From positions 69,746,905 to 69,810,904 of the forward strand of contig CM060307.1 of the NCBI GenBank assembly GCA_030674185.1: 64,000 nucleotides of DNA, given 5' to 3'. Numbering within the stretch: the first letter of the stretch is position 1; every line of letters starts with the position of its first letter. The position numbers and the translations under genes were made by a program. Shown one piece after another: positions 1 through 43,353 of this stretch. The notes under the pieces were generated by a model. That model had not been told where the DNA came from, made no database searches, and was given only the letters and a program-made list of their open reading frames with translations. This DNA is from Monoplex corrugatus. Lineage: Eukaryota > Mollusca > Gastropoda > Littorinimorpha > Ranellidae.

Positions 1-363
1 TTGGCCAGATTTTTCTCCCTATGCCATAAGAGTCTTTGAGTGGTGGTCTGGGTGCTAATCTTTCAGATGATGATCTTTGATAATGTGTGAAGTATGCACT
101 TAGTACATGCTGTCCTTGCCAAAATTCTGTGGGAAAATCCACTTTGATAGGATAACAAAAATATATGCATGCATGGGAAAACGGTAGAAAATGATTGGTA
201 CCATACTGTGGCAACATGCTTTTCTTGGAAGATCAATCTGCATCTCATGTGGAAAAATCCAATTTAATGCAATCCAACAGTGACATGAAAAATTCTTTGT
301 CCTTTTTGACTTTCGTAAGTGTAACCATTCTTCATGTATTCAACAACTTTGGTAAATGCCTAG

Positions 364-365
<2 letters not shown>

Positions 366-394
<29 letters not shown>
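366..394 (+). repeat. poly(A) run
   Basis: Uninterrupted run of about 29 A. It may be the tail of a retroposed sequence, but no recognisable retroposon body lies to its left, so this is only a simple repeat. Confidence 0.6.
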
Positions 395-396
<2 letters not shown>

Positions 397-447
397 AAGA
401 GGCCAAAAATTGCTGGAAGATGTTTACACACACATTATAGTTCAGTT

Positions 448-1322
448 AGAGAAAATGTGGTTACTTGTTAATACAAGAAAAATGTGGTGATTTCTTAAAT
501 GTATGCAGTCATGATTTCCTGTTGAACTGGTCCTAAGTTAACAAGAAATACCAGAGGGTGCTCGATGCGACCCAGAGCAACAATACCTTACCACTGACTG
601 GACAATCACCTCCTAGTTCCTGACAACGCATGGTGCCATTTTACCAGGAAAGGGGGCTGTCCATGTATTGCATGGCCCATCAGGACCCAGTCATCAAATA
701 TCTTGCTTATGAGCTGAATGGCAAGGTGGGGAGATGACAAACTCTGGAACATAGACGCACAATACGCATCAGCCAGGTCCAGCCCAGCCACTAGACCAAC
801 AGAGAATGAAAGCCCTCTTTTTCTTTATTCTGGCCCCTTATTTCCCTATTTGGCAGTTGCTAGCTCGCATAGTTGCCAGCTCTTTTTACCTTATTACAGT
901 CTTGACATTAGCAATCAGAAGCTCTATCTTGCTTTACTACAATCATAGCAGGTGTTCATACAATAGCAAAGCGGCCAGGCATGATGCTCCAGACACAGTC
1001 TGTTTTTGCTTTTCAGCTAAGCCTGACATGCTTCCCAAAAGATTCCCAAGTTTGCCATTTTTCCAACCTGTCACCAAGCCGGATTTCTGAAACCAGCAGA
1101 CAAGTTGCAGGTCAAAATAAACAAGAAACATCTGAGGGTGATCGATGGGACCCAGACCACAATGCCTCACCACTGACAGGACAGTCACCTCCTAGCTTCT
1201 GACATGGTTTAGTTTACGTCATGGTGCATAGTTAGAGAAAAATGTGATAATTTTTTGATGTGAGAAAAATGTCATGACTTCTTACATGTATGCAATCATG
1301 ATTTCCTGTTGTATTGGTCCAA
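448..1322. repeat. two diverged direct-repeat blocks in swapped order
   Basis: Block A (448-535, an AGTTAGAGAAAATGTGG-like start ending in CATGATTTCCTGTTG) recurs at 1230-1322. Block B (540-624, containing CACTGACTGGACAATCACCT) recurs at 1118-1202. The order is A-B, then B'-A', all in the same orientation. The sequence between (625-1117) has no recognised gene; open frames there are short and lack family features. This looks like a decayed, rearranged repeat family. Confidence 0.6.
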
Positions 1323-1524
1323 ATATGGAAGTTTTTTTTCCTTGAGATTTTTTTTGATAAATGTGATTTCTTAGATGTATACATATATTATTTCCTTTAA
1401 TATTACATCAGTCTAAAAGTACAGTGAAGGTGGGAGTTTGTTTGTTTGTTTGTGTTGTTGTTTATTTGTTTGTTCATTGGTTGGTTGGATGGTGGGCTGT
1501 TGTTGTTGTTGTTTCACTTTGTTT

Positions 1525-1621
1525 TAATATATAATTGTATATGATGTGCTCTCTGTGGTTTTCCATTGGTTTTATTCTTGCTTTTATTGCTTTTATTCTT
1601 TTCTCCCCATTTGTGGCCATG

Positions 1622-1703
<82 letters not shown>

Positions 1704-1791
1704 CGTGCGTGCGTGTGTGCGTGTGTGTCTTTTCGGCGCTTGGATTTGATTTTGTCGAGATTTGCGCTATATAAATATTGTAATTATTATG
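1525..1791 (+). mobile_element. CR1-like LINE 3' UTR fragment carrying a GT microsatellite
   Basis: The stretch matches the 3' UTR of the better preserved LINE at 60229-60462 in order: an AATATATAATTGTATAT start, a TTTTCCATTG segment, a CTCCCCATTT block, a GT/GC microsatellite, then TTTGATTTTGTC and GCGCTATATAAATATTGTAA. No coding part remains, so this is a heavily 5'-truncated insertion. The microsatellite (about 1624-1728) sits at the same internal position in both copies. Confidence 0.7.
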
Positions 1792-1795
1792 TATG

Positions 1796-1965
1796 CATGT
1801 GCGTACGTATGTATGTATGTATGTATGTATGTATACGCTTAGATTTATGTATGTATGTGTGTGTGCATGTATACGCTCAGCTTAGATTTATGTATGTAAG
1901 TATGTAAGCATGTATGTATCCATGTATACGCTCATATGTATGTAGGTATGTGTGCATGTATACGC
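1796..1965 (+). repeat. GTAT-rich minisatellite
   Basis: Imperfect tandem units with GTATGTATGT stretches alternate with a CATGTATACGCTCAG-type core, which appears about four times up to 1965. It lies between two LINE 3' ends and probably expanded from the LINE tail. Confidence 0.6.
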
Positions 1966-2033
1966 TCAGCGCTTAGATTTGATTTTGTCAAGATTTTGCG
2001 CTATATAAATAAAATATATTATTATTATTATTT
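1966..2033 (+). mobile_element. CR1-like LINE 3' end (very short)
   Basis: Only the last ~65 bases of the family are present: CAGCGCTTAGATTTGATTTT, then GCGCTATATAAAT and an ATT-rich tail. Same terminal sequence as the LINEs ending at 1791 and 60462. Confidence 0.65.
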
Positions 2034-2036
2034 TCT

Positions 2037-2580
2037 CTTTGCTGCCTCGTCAACTGCGCCGCCTCAGTGTCACTGCCCCTCACTTCTCATTTTGGCTTTC
2101 CAACACATTTCCAAATCCACAGAAACTAGGACATTTTCCCCAAAGATTTATTTGTTTGTTCATTTTTTAAAAATCAGACTGCTCAACAGAGTTGTGTCTA
2201 TGTTTATTATTATTAGATATCCTGATGTTAACCAGGCCCGATTGATACAGACACATTAGATATGAACAAAACGCTCAATGATGCATCATTGATGTGGATG
2301 AGACTCAACTGTGTGGTCCCAATGAGCCCATAGCATGCTCAATTCTGGGCAAGAACCAGTTAGGGCAGAAAAATCCCACAATGATTTTGAAAGCCCTGAT
2401 GGGGATTCAAACCATAACCTTCCAATCGGTAGTCTGTTGCACTAACCACTGCATCATGATGATTATTTGTTTATTTTGCTTTTCGCTGCCTTATCGTCAG
2501 CACCATCTCTGTGTCACTATCCCTTACTGGACTTTTAGCTCTTGAACACACATCCAAATCCACCAAAACTGAGGTCACCA
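2037..2580. repeat. direct repeat pair flanking a SINE
   Basis: 2037-2130 and 2471-2580 are diverged copies in the same orientation; each has a GCTGCCT-TCGTCA-C block, a GTGTCACT block and a CATCCAAATCCAC-AAACT block. The inverted SINE at 2205-2462 lies between them. The repeat itself is unrecognised. Confidence 0.55.
2205..2462 (-). mobile_element. tRNA-derived SINE (same family as 53458 and 61500)
   Basis: On the minus strand it reads a tRNA-like head (CAGTGGTTAGTGCAACAGAC, then a B-box-like GGTTTGAATCCCCATC), a body with ATCATTGTGGGATTTTT and GCTATGGGCTCATTGGGACC, and a GGGCCTGGTTAACATCAGGA tail block ending in an AAT run. The order matches the two plus-strand copies farther right. It is a retroposon, not a functional tRNA gene. 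Confidence 0.8.
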
Positions 2581-2861
2581 CGACAGCAAGTCATGAAGGG
2601 CCATAAAATTTTTGATTTTTTTTTTCACAATGCTAAAAATGAACGAGAATGGCGATAATTGTGCCAATGCTATGGAATTTTATTTAAGACTGAGACTAAA
2701 CAACAAGGCTGTACATATTTTTTGCCTCCTTTTGTGACAGGGTAAAGTCACAGTATAAACCCCAGTGATTTTTTCTCTCGCTCACTTTCTGTTGAGGTTT
2801 ATTTTGGCTCTTTGCCATCCACTGTCCTTTCAGCAAATCAACTCTGTTATGTATATATGCC

Positions 2862-2971
<110 letters not shown>

Positions 2972-3099
2972 AAGGGTATGGGGGTTATTTTGCTTTTTGG
3001 AGTGAGTAATTTCTGGCCAAAAGATATGTAATCTGAGTTTGAACTTCCAGTTTAATTTTGATTCGTGGTTGAGGAGCATTCATGATAATGACTGGAGAT

Positions 3100-3339
3100 A
3101 ATTCGGAGACGAATCTCTAATATACTGGACAACAATTGTGTATGTAAGGTATGGAGTTCTAAATTGAGGCAGCTATTGTGTATATAAGCACTGTTGGATT
3201 ACTTTACCACAGTTTGAAGAACACAGGCTATCCCAGCATTCCATTGAAACTACGTAAGGAACTATTGATCGTCATCCTTACGGTGTAGCTCGTGGTTGGT
3301 AGACGTTCTGTGCAGTCCGCCATATCGATGCAATACGAC
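3100..3339 (+). promoter_or_regulatory. DHX15: presumed DHX15 promoter / 5' UTR
   Basis: These 240 bases precede the DHX15 start codon and contain few repeats, unlike the surroundings. A TATATAA word sits at 3181-3187, about 155 bases before the ATG. Its spacing would fit a TATA box with a short 5' UTR, but housekeeping helicase genes usually lack one. The transcription start cannot be placed from sequence alone. Confidence 0.3.
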
Positions 3340-35534
<32,195 letters not shown>

Positions 35535-36314
35535 TTGATCTGTGAACACTGGGACCAAATCACAGCTTCTCTTCATTTCGTTTTGAGTTGTGTTGAAACT
35601 ATATTCATAGTCACGGACACTGTCATTTATTAGGCAAACTGCAAAATTTGTTAACTTTGATCGTAACTGCATTGCATCCTGTCATTGTCAGGCTGTGGTA
35701 TAGTTTGATCTACAACTGTAACAAAAACAGATAAAGCAAAACAGAACCTGTCACTGAGAGTAAAGGTACAGGAATTGTACATAAGTTTTCATCAGCAGAA
35801 ATAGGATGAGCAAGATGAAAACATTAAGCTGTTCATCAGAAATCAGAAAAGGTAATGTGCTGAAATGAAGGGACATGCTTCATCAAGAAGTTTTCACAGT
35901 TATCAGTTATGAGTTTTGTGGACGTCGAGATGTAGTTAAGAATTTCATGTGGTCAATATGCAAGCTGTTTTTGTGTGGTTGTCATGTGATGTCTTCTTTT
36001 ATGAAGTTCGGCATTTACTGATAGACATTACATTTGGTTGTTATTGAAGTTTCTTTACGTGTGTATCATATGATGCCTGCTTTTCTGAAGTTAGACATCC
36101 TCTGATACACATGTATTGTCTTGCAGCTGTTTTTAAGAAAACTTTGGTGTTCTTATTTGTATTAAAAAATGTATAGGAAAATATGAAAAAAAATCTAATC
36201 AGCTTGATATGTTTCGTTTGCAATGTCTGTTTTGAAAATGACAGGTACTTTCTTGTGTTTTAAGGTAATGGTCACTGAATGAATTGAATATATGGCTGTG
36301 CATGTGTGCGCGTG

Positions 36315-36351
<37 letters not shown>

Positions 36352-36612
36352 TTTATGTTGCTATGGTGACGTGGTACTTTTAACTGTGTGCTTCAGGGTT
36401 TTGTCCTAGATTTAGCATCCGTTTTCCCAGAACTGTGAATTAAAATCTTGTTTCCATTCACAACATTGGCCTGTGTACGAGTATTTTGTTTATTTGGAAA
36501 GAAGTCTCTGGGCATTTGTTTTCAAACCCTGTCCATCCTCCTCCCCCCAATCAATTATCTGCACAGTTATCTGTTGCAGAAGTTTGAATAAATGTACCAA
36601 GCTTGTTCCTGT
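35535..36612 (+). other. DHX15: DHX15 3' UTR
   Basis: About 1.07 kb of non-coding sequence from the stop codon to just past the best polyadenylation signal. A (GT)~17 microsatellite lies at 36317-36350. The end is inferred from the AATAAA position. Confidence 0.6.
36587..36592 (+). terminator. DHX15: DHX15 polyadenylation signal AATAAA
   Basis: Canonical hexamer in GTTTGAATAAATGTACC, followed within ~25 bases by a T/G-rich stretch (TTGTTCCTGTCTATGGTCTC) that could serve as the downstream element. Confidence 0.6.
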
Positions 36613-36632
36613 CTATGGTCTCTGAATTAAAC

Positions 36633-37064
36633 ACATTTTTAATAGCACATAACATAACCATACCTTACAAGTGCATTAGCTCAACTGATGCGACAGCCCA
36701 TTCTCTGCAAAATACTTGAGAAATCGGTGAAAGGATGTCCATCGCCAGGTGCTGCTGTCTTGTCCATCCCTTGATACCTGGTTTCATATCTTACAACTAG
36801 TTCCTGCGTACCTATCTCACTCTCCTCAAACTGGCAGTTGGCAACAGGTATTTCTGTTCTACTTACTTGACCAGAAGGATGGTCACTCAAGCCAGAACAG
36901 AATATAGGGATAGCGGTGGGCATGACTGTGGCACCTGACAGTGGACATCTTTCCACTGATTTCACAACCACATGGTCGATTATTTTGCAGATAGCATGGT
37001 CTCGTGCATTGAGCTAATGCACTTGTAAGATATGATTAGTATGTTTTATTAAAAGGGAATTTAA
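36633..37064. mobile_element. TIR transposon family, short 430-bp copy
   Basis: Left arm ACCTTACAAGTGCATTAGCTCAA and, inverted, right arm ATCTTACAAGTGCATTAGCTCAA are near-identical. Complementarity continues, diverged, through TCTGCAAAATA to about 60 bases and outward into TTTTAATA. The interior matches both ends of the composite element at 26320-27785. It begins just after the DHX15 polyadenylation signal. No coding capacity. Confidence 0.7.
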
Positions 37065-37261
37065 ATTAAAATCCAATGATGAATAGGTGGTGCATGTTTT
37101 TTTGTTTTTATTGTCAAAGGATGGTCTTTACCACACACAAGCTCCAGCCCTGTGCAACATTATGATAGCATCAGTTAAATTTGTTTAAAGTCCATGCAAC
37201 TGAACTGTGTCGATCCTTTTGTTATCCTTGATTGTCAGGTGTTTGATCAACAGAGTTGAAG

Positions 37262-37881
37262 CTATAAAGTTTGGACTAATAATAAAGTATCAAACTGTTT
37301 CAATTAAGAAGGGAAATTGTCCAATGCTTAAAATTTAAATGCAATAAATATTGCAATTGTACATGGTCACCAAGTAAATGTAGACAACAAAACGGTCACT
37401 ATTTCAATATACTGAAACATCAAAACAAGACGTCAACATTGTCACATGCACACCATAAGCAGGATGTTACACAAGCTTACAATTTTTCAAAACAGAATGG
37501 AATGAACTTTATGCCTTCAGACGTACATCCACATGAAGACATGCGCACTCTGTGACATGAACATGACATCAGGCTGTCAGAGAGGTTTACAGACTAAACA
37601 ATTTGTGAATTTAACTTTTTGCCAAAATGCAAAGTGTGAAACATAATCTCCATTTAAAGATGATGTGATTGTAATCTTCAATTGGGTGGTAAAGGTATAA
37701 AGTTTGGACTAATAGTGAAGTATCAAACTGTTTCAATTAAGAAGGGAAATTGTCCAATGCTTAAAATTTACATGTTTACAATTTTTCAAAACAAAATGGA
37801 ATGAACTTTATGCCTTCAGACGTACATCCACATGAAGACATATGCATACTCTTGTGACATGAACATGACATCAGGCTGTCT
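37262..37881. repeat. local direct duplication downstream of DHX15
   Basis: 37262-37344 (CTATAAAGTTTGGACTAATA, CAATTAAGAAGGGAAATTGT) recurs at 37691-37773. 37475-37583 (ACAATTTTTCAAAACA-AATGG, ACGTACATCCACATGAAGAC) recurs at 37776-37881. The second copy lacks the ~125-base spacer between the two parts. High identity indicates a recent event. Confidence 0.85.
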
Positions 37882-38239
37882 TCATTCTGTGTAAGAAGCA
37901 TGGGCAACAACTATATATGCATTTAGCGCACAACGGGAATTCCTGTTCTTTCTAAGTTTGTAACTAAAGTAGATTGTGTTGAAGTGGAAGTCTCTTTTCC
38001 TTGCTATAAAGATTCTTTACTTTCATACGCTTGGAGCATTTTCAGAACAGCAAATATTCACATGTGGCTTTCTTCAAACTTAAAGAGGGTAAAACAGTGA
38101 GTCAGATGAGCACTCACAATGCTGACTTGAGAAACATTCTGAAGTGTTGGCCATTTCTAAGACTTGGAAAAAAAAAAAAAGAGAGAGAAGTGGGTGGATA
38201 ACAGTAACCTGCTTTCTGTACGGTTAATGTTACTTTCAT
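37882..38239. other. intergenic, no gene seen
   Basis: Unique-looking, AT-rich sequence with a short A/GA run at 38168-38187. Confidence 0.45.
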
Positions 38240-38781
38240 GGGTGCAACTTTTTCCGTTTGACAACGGAATCCGTTTTTTCAAAAGCGTCAGAAACGGAAA
38301 ATCCGTTTTTTTGAAAAAATTGCTGAGCTGGGGTTGTTTTTGTTTTTTTGTTGTTGAAAAAATCGTTTATTGAACGTGAATGTTTCATGACGGTTACTCT
38401 CTGGTGTAGAAAGGAAAGCGGAACCTCGCATCAACTTCCGTGAAATTGCCACCATTTTCGAGCTTAGCATGTTGAGCAAACTTCACGTTGCCAGCGGTGA
38501 AAGAAGGCGAATATGTTGCCTTAATCGACGCAACTGTCAAGAATAAATGGCGTTTGGAATGGCTAGAGGAGAAAGATACAGACAAAGATAATTCCTGTCG
38601 CCTGTGGTGTGTGAAAAGCATCTGCTGTTTTTCTTGAATCTAATTGCAGGAGAAAGCTTAAAATTCAGTTTTATTTTTACAAAAGCTTCAGCGTCTGGGG
38701 GGCATAGCCCCCCCAGACCCCCCATACAAAGCACTGCCCCTGGATCCCTTTCCATTTTTTGACTTTTTCTAAGTTGCACTC
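38240..38781. mobile_element. MITE-like element with G/C hairpin
   Basis: Ends GGTGCAACTT and, inverted, AGTGCAACTT. The left part has runs of TTTTTCCGTTTGACAACGG and AAACGGAAAATCCG. The right part has CTGGGGGGCATAGCCCCCCC followed by AGACCCCCC, the same design as the hairpins at 19063 and 22387. A short minus-strand frame here has no recognisable domain. Confidence 0.5.
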
Positions 38782-38917
38782 TTGTACTTTAATGTAACAT
38801 TCTTGGCTAGGTTGTGACTTTGAAAAATGGCCCACACATATTCAAAGTTGAATCATGTTATGGCTTAACAACATCAACAAAAATGTATGAAGTGTTATTA
38901 AATATGTCTTCAATCCT

Positions 38918-38971
38918 TTTACTCCCTCACTGTTGGAAGCTGGTGGATGGGGTGAGGGAGTCGAAGGGATA
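38918..38971. repeat. TTAA-type terminal motif, inverted pair
   Basis: CCTTTTACTCCCTCAC faces GTGAGGGAGTCGAAGGG across AGCTGGTGGATGG. The right half matches the orphan ends at 40393, 48560-48657 and 63778. Confidence 0.5.
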
Positions 38972-40392
38972 ATAATCCTTTATGAATCACACACACATAT
39001 ACAAATACCCACATAAATTATAAATCTGAATAAATGTCCAGTTAGGTAAACACACAAATGCTACAATTCGGTATAAAACAGTCCACATAAGAATGGGAAA
39101 TGTAGATTAAAAAGATAATTAACACACTTCAGATTATGTAGAAACCAAAGTTCAGTTAACAGATTTCTGCAGTTTTGTAGGATTTTCATCATCTTCCATG
39201 TTGCAGGACCAGACTGTTGAAGAGCTGTGAATGTGCTGTGTTTTATTCCGAGCAGTGTTGTTTTCTTGGATGTGTATATGCATGTTTTTTGGCCCATACT
39301 GCAAATACATGTTGCTGCACACTTTGCATACTCCATCTTTGATGTGTGTGCATGCTGTGCTGTGTATTTTTGTGTTTTCATAAGTCACCTAACATTGACA
39401 TGGCTTACAGGATCTTTGATATGTGTGTTTGATATTCTTTGTATACCATTAAGGGAATTCAGGTATTAGCAGTCTGCACACGAGTTTGCTAGTAGTTTTC
39501 TGGTGGTATCAAGTTCTTCCAGTACACTTTCATTAGTTCTTTTATCTGTCCATTTGACACATAGTCGTCTCCAATGAGGCCACATCTCTGCTGCCTCAAT
39601 TCTTCTGCAATCAGTTTTTCTGAGTCCAGACTTTGCAGCCCAAAATCATGACTGACCAGATCAAACATTTTAAAAGTCTAATTTTCAGGCCATTTGGTAT
39701 GCCTCTATCATTCCAGACATTGTTGAACCAGTGTAACCAGAAACACAAAAATAGAAAGAGACCACACATTTTATTACAAAACAAGATGGGCGCAAAGTTT
39801 CCATCAAATGGTCTTTGTCAAGCACACAAAAGACAACAAAGAAACAAATACACAAAACTTGGAAGTTGGGGGGGTGGGGGTGGCGGAGATTGGCAACAGA
39901 TCTCAGATGTTTTGTTCAGCTGGAGAAAATAACAGATTGGAAACATTTGCACCCTTAATTATGAGGAAGGGTGGAACTCGGATCTGGCTGAAGTCTGACA
40001 TCCCAGCAATTAAGATATCACGTTCATCAAATAATTACTTTGATTAATGAGCATGACCAAGTTTTAGGATCATGGTTATCCCTCCAAACACAAAATGTGT
40101 CACCATTGATGTCATTGCTAGTAAAAACCTCAGTTTCAGTAAGAACTTGCATATGAGTGGGCATAACTCATGTTTGAGGTTTTATGGTGGCATTTGCAGG
40201 AGAAAAAAAAAGGAATGCTCAGTCATGTCTAGATAGTTTTACAGAACTGAGAAATCTATTGTGAGATCTGTTTTGGAATACAGATATGTATTTGAAGTAT
40301 ATTTCAAGACCTGCTTTGATAGAAAAAGAGAGAGACATATAGGCCTATATGCAAAGAACAGTTAATTCATAGTTAAAGTAACTAGAATTGTG
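38972..40392. other. intergenic, no supported gene
   Basis: A minus-strand frame at 39152-39388 has a CKVC...H-I-H pattern faintly like a BED zinc finger (KDGVCKVCSNMYLQYGP); too weak to call. The remainder is AT-rich, with one CpG-poor poly-G patch near 39868. Confidence 0.35.
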
Positions 40393-40436
40393 TTAACCAT
40401 TTGACTCCCGCACCCTATCCACCAGCATCTTGAATT
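40393..40436. repeat. orphan TTAA-family terminus
   Basis: GTTAACCATTTGACTCCCGCACCCTATCCACCAGC, here in two parts GTTAACCATTTGACTCCC and GCACCCTATCCACCAGC. It matches, inverted, the motif near 63778 and 48618. It directly abuts the 3' end of the RTE-like LINE. Confidence 0.55.
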
Positions 40437-40442
40437 GTTAAC

Positions 40443-41569
40443 CATATTCATCATCATCAGGTGCCTTGCCGCATGGCGTTGGCGATTATGGACTTCCATC
40501 TGTCTCCATCTCTTGTTGCCTCAAGCATCTCTTCCACCCTCCTTGTCTTCAGCCACTCTGCAAGTCCGTCTAGTATTTTCTCCCTGGGTCTACCCGGTGC
40601 TCTCCTTCCCTCCAGCTTTCCCGTTGTGACCAGGTGTTCCAATCCCCCTTTCCTCATAAAATGGCCTATGGATATTGCCTGCCTTTTCCTAATCTTCCTT
40701 ATGAATGATCTACTTGTGTCTGCCTCCATCAAGACTGTCTCGTTTGTTTTCTTTGCTGTCCATGGAACTCTCAACATCCTTAGAAACCACATCTCGGCTG
40801 CTTCAATCTTGTTCTGGCTTTGCTTGTTGACTGTCCACGCCTTACAATCCTACAACAGTATTGGTTCTATATAGCATTCAAGAATTCTCTTCCTGATGTT
40901 AATTGATAAGCATTTGTTGGTAAAAATGCTTTCCATCTTCTTGAATGTTGTTTTGGCTTGGCCGATTCTGCTGGCTATTTCTAATGTGCATCTGCTGTCT
41001 GGTGAAATGATCAATCCCAGGTATTTAAATCTAGCAACCTGTCTCAAGGTTGTGCCGTTTGCTGTTATTTTGCATGAGGGGATTTCATGTTTTCTACTGA
41101 TCACCATACTTCAATCTTCCTGCTGTTTAGTTCCAACCCCTTACCTTTGCTTTCTATTTCGAGTATATTCACAAGGTTTGGTAGGGCCCTTTCACTTTCT
41201 GCAATTAGCACGGTGTCATCTGCATATCGAATGTTGTTTATCATTTTTCCTCCAACCTTTAATCCAGGGTCTTCCTCTAGGTTTCTCATGATGTTTTCGC
41301 TGTAGAGTGAAAACAGATCTGGTGACAAAACACAACCCTGTCTGACTCCTCTTTTGATGTTTTGGAAAGAGCTTATATCGTTTAAAAATCTCATTGCAGC
41401 TGTTTGTTCCCAATACATATTTCTGATTATTCATAGATCTTTTCCATCAATATTGAGTCTTTCTAGTTGGTTGATCAATTCTTCATGTCTTACCCGATCG
41501 AAAGCCTTGGTATAGTCAACAAAGCATAAATATAAATCCTTGTTCACCTCGATTGAACTGTCTATGATA
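40443..41569 (-). mobile_element. RTE-like LINE, 3' part (split by the Tigger element)
   Basis: Minus-strand non-LTR retrotransposon. The 3' end at 40443 has an ATG/ATC-type microsatellite tail just after the stop (AMRQGT, TGA), as in RTE elements. It is cut at 41569 by the TA-flanked Tigger element and continues at 48254-48546. Confidence 0.85.
40457..41418 (-). pseudogene. RTE-like reverse transcriptase, broken by frameshifts
   Basis: Three minus-strand frames join in order. 41418-41101 has KRGVRQGCVLSPDLFSLYSE (motif B) and NNIRYADDTVLIAESERA (catalytic YADD). 41107-40850 has ARFKYLGLIISPD and a CYIEPILL segment. 40792-40457 has MWFLRMLRVPWTAKKTNETV, IGHFMRKGGLEHLV and GRPREKILDGLAEW. This layout is that of RTE/BovB-type ORF2 C-termini. 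At least two frameshifts make this copy dead. Confidence 0.88.
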
Positions 41570-42046
41570 CAGTGAAACCCGGCTATATTGAAGTGGGCTA
41601 TATTGAAATCCCGGCTATATAGAAGAATTTTTCAGGTCCCGGCCGAAGCTCTACTTTTTTTTTGTTAAAAAATGTTGGCTACATTGAAGTCGGCTATATT
41701 GAAATCCCGGCTATATTGAACCAAAAATTCAGCCCACGGGACGTTTTTACCTGGCTATATTAAATGTTTGCTCCAAAGATTTTTTTAAACTTTTTATTTT
41801 TAAGAACAATGACTGCGCGGGCGCCGAATGATATGACACGCCTCTGACAGCGCAATCAGTTGAGGAAGGGGAGAGGCCAGATCAGCATCAACTTTCGAGT
41901 CAGGAGGTCTCTGATAACAATTACGGTCTAACAATGCCGCGGGCCTCTGACAACCACGCCATGTAGTCTTGTGGTGCGTAGATCTCCCCGACTTAATTTC
42001 TCTTGTTCATGCGAGTACAGTAGTTTCCCTTTGTACACTAGCAAAA

Positions 42047-43014
42047 ATGGCTGCAAAACAAAAAAGGGTGAGTCTGACAATTAAAAGAAAAATCGAGCTT
42101 ATTCAGAAGCTGGAAACTGGCTGCAAAAAAAGAAAGGAAGTAGCTGAGGAATATGGAATTTCGGCAGGTTGTGTGATCAAGATTATGAAAGAAAAAGAAA
42201 CATTGAAAAGTCTTTACTACAGCGGAGAAATAGATCCAAAAATCCAGAGACCACATAGAGTAGCTCGACAGGAAGAAATAGAGCATGCACTTCTTCAGTG
42301 GTTCAAAGGTGCCAGGAGTAATGCCATTCCTATAAGTGGGCCTGTGCTGAAGACGAATGCTGAAGAGTTTGCAAGAAAACTCGGCTTAAATGACTGGGAG
42401 TGCACGAACGGTTGGCTTAGCCGATTCAACAAGCGACACAACATCAACTGCCGAAAAGTGTGCGGCGAACGTGAAAGCGTAGATGAAGTGTCCACAGATG
42501 CATGGGTTAGCGAAGTGCTGACCCCAACTCTTCAAAAGTATAAGGAGAAGGACATCTTCAACATGGATGAATGCGCTCTATTCTTCCGTATGCTGCCTGA
42601 TAGAACCTTTGAGTTCAAATCTAAGAAGTGCCATGGAGGAAAGCAGTCTAAGGAAAGAGTAACTGTGAGTCTTTGCTGTAACATGGACGGGTCAGAGAAA
42701 CAGTCGCTTTTGGTCATCGGGAAGTTTGCCAAACCCCGGTGCTTCAAAGGCATTGAGTTGCCACTTCGCTATACATCGAACAAGAAAGCCTGGATGACAT
42801 CCGACCTATTCGAGAAGTGGTTGCGCGATTTTGACCGGTCCATGGACAGTGCAAACCGAAAGGTCTTACTTGTGATCGACAATTGCACTGCTCATGTCAA
42901 AGTTCAAGGCCTCCTGGCAACAGAAGTGCTTTTCCTCCCACCAAATGCCACATCCAAACTCCAACCTTTGTACTGTGGTGTGATCAAGAATTTGAAATTC
43001 TTCTACAGGTGAGT

Positions 43015-43081
<67 letters not shown>

Positions 43082-43293
43082 CTCTCTCTCTCTCTTTCCC
43101 TCTCTCACATACACACTCTCTCTCTCTCTCTCTCCACACACACACACACACACACACACTCACAATCACTCACAATCACTCACACATACACACTCTCACA
43201 CACATTTGAAATTCTTCTACAGGTGAGTACGTGTGTGTGTGTGTGTGCTCTTTCTCTCTCTTTCCCTCTCTCACGTACACACACATACACACA

Positions 43294-43353
<60 letters not shown>

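Noticed and set aside
1535..1907. Plus-strand frames rich in Cys and Val, and the many similar CV, TH, RE and LS frames at other places
   Set aside because: They are translations of GT, CA, GA and CT microsatellites and have no coding meaning.
39152..39388. BED-type zinc finger of a hAT transposase on the minus strand
   Set aside because: Only a CxxC and loosely spaced His residues are seen; the rest of the finger and any transposase sequence are absent.
40461..41305. Plus-strand frames of 131-137 codons over the LINE
   Set aside because: They are antisense to the reverse-transcriptase fragments, whose motifs are on the minus strand.
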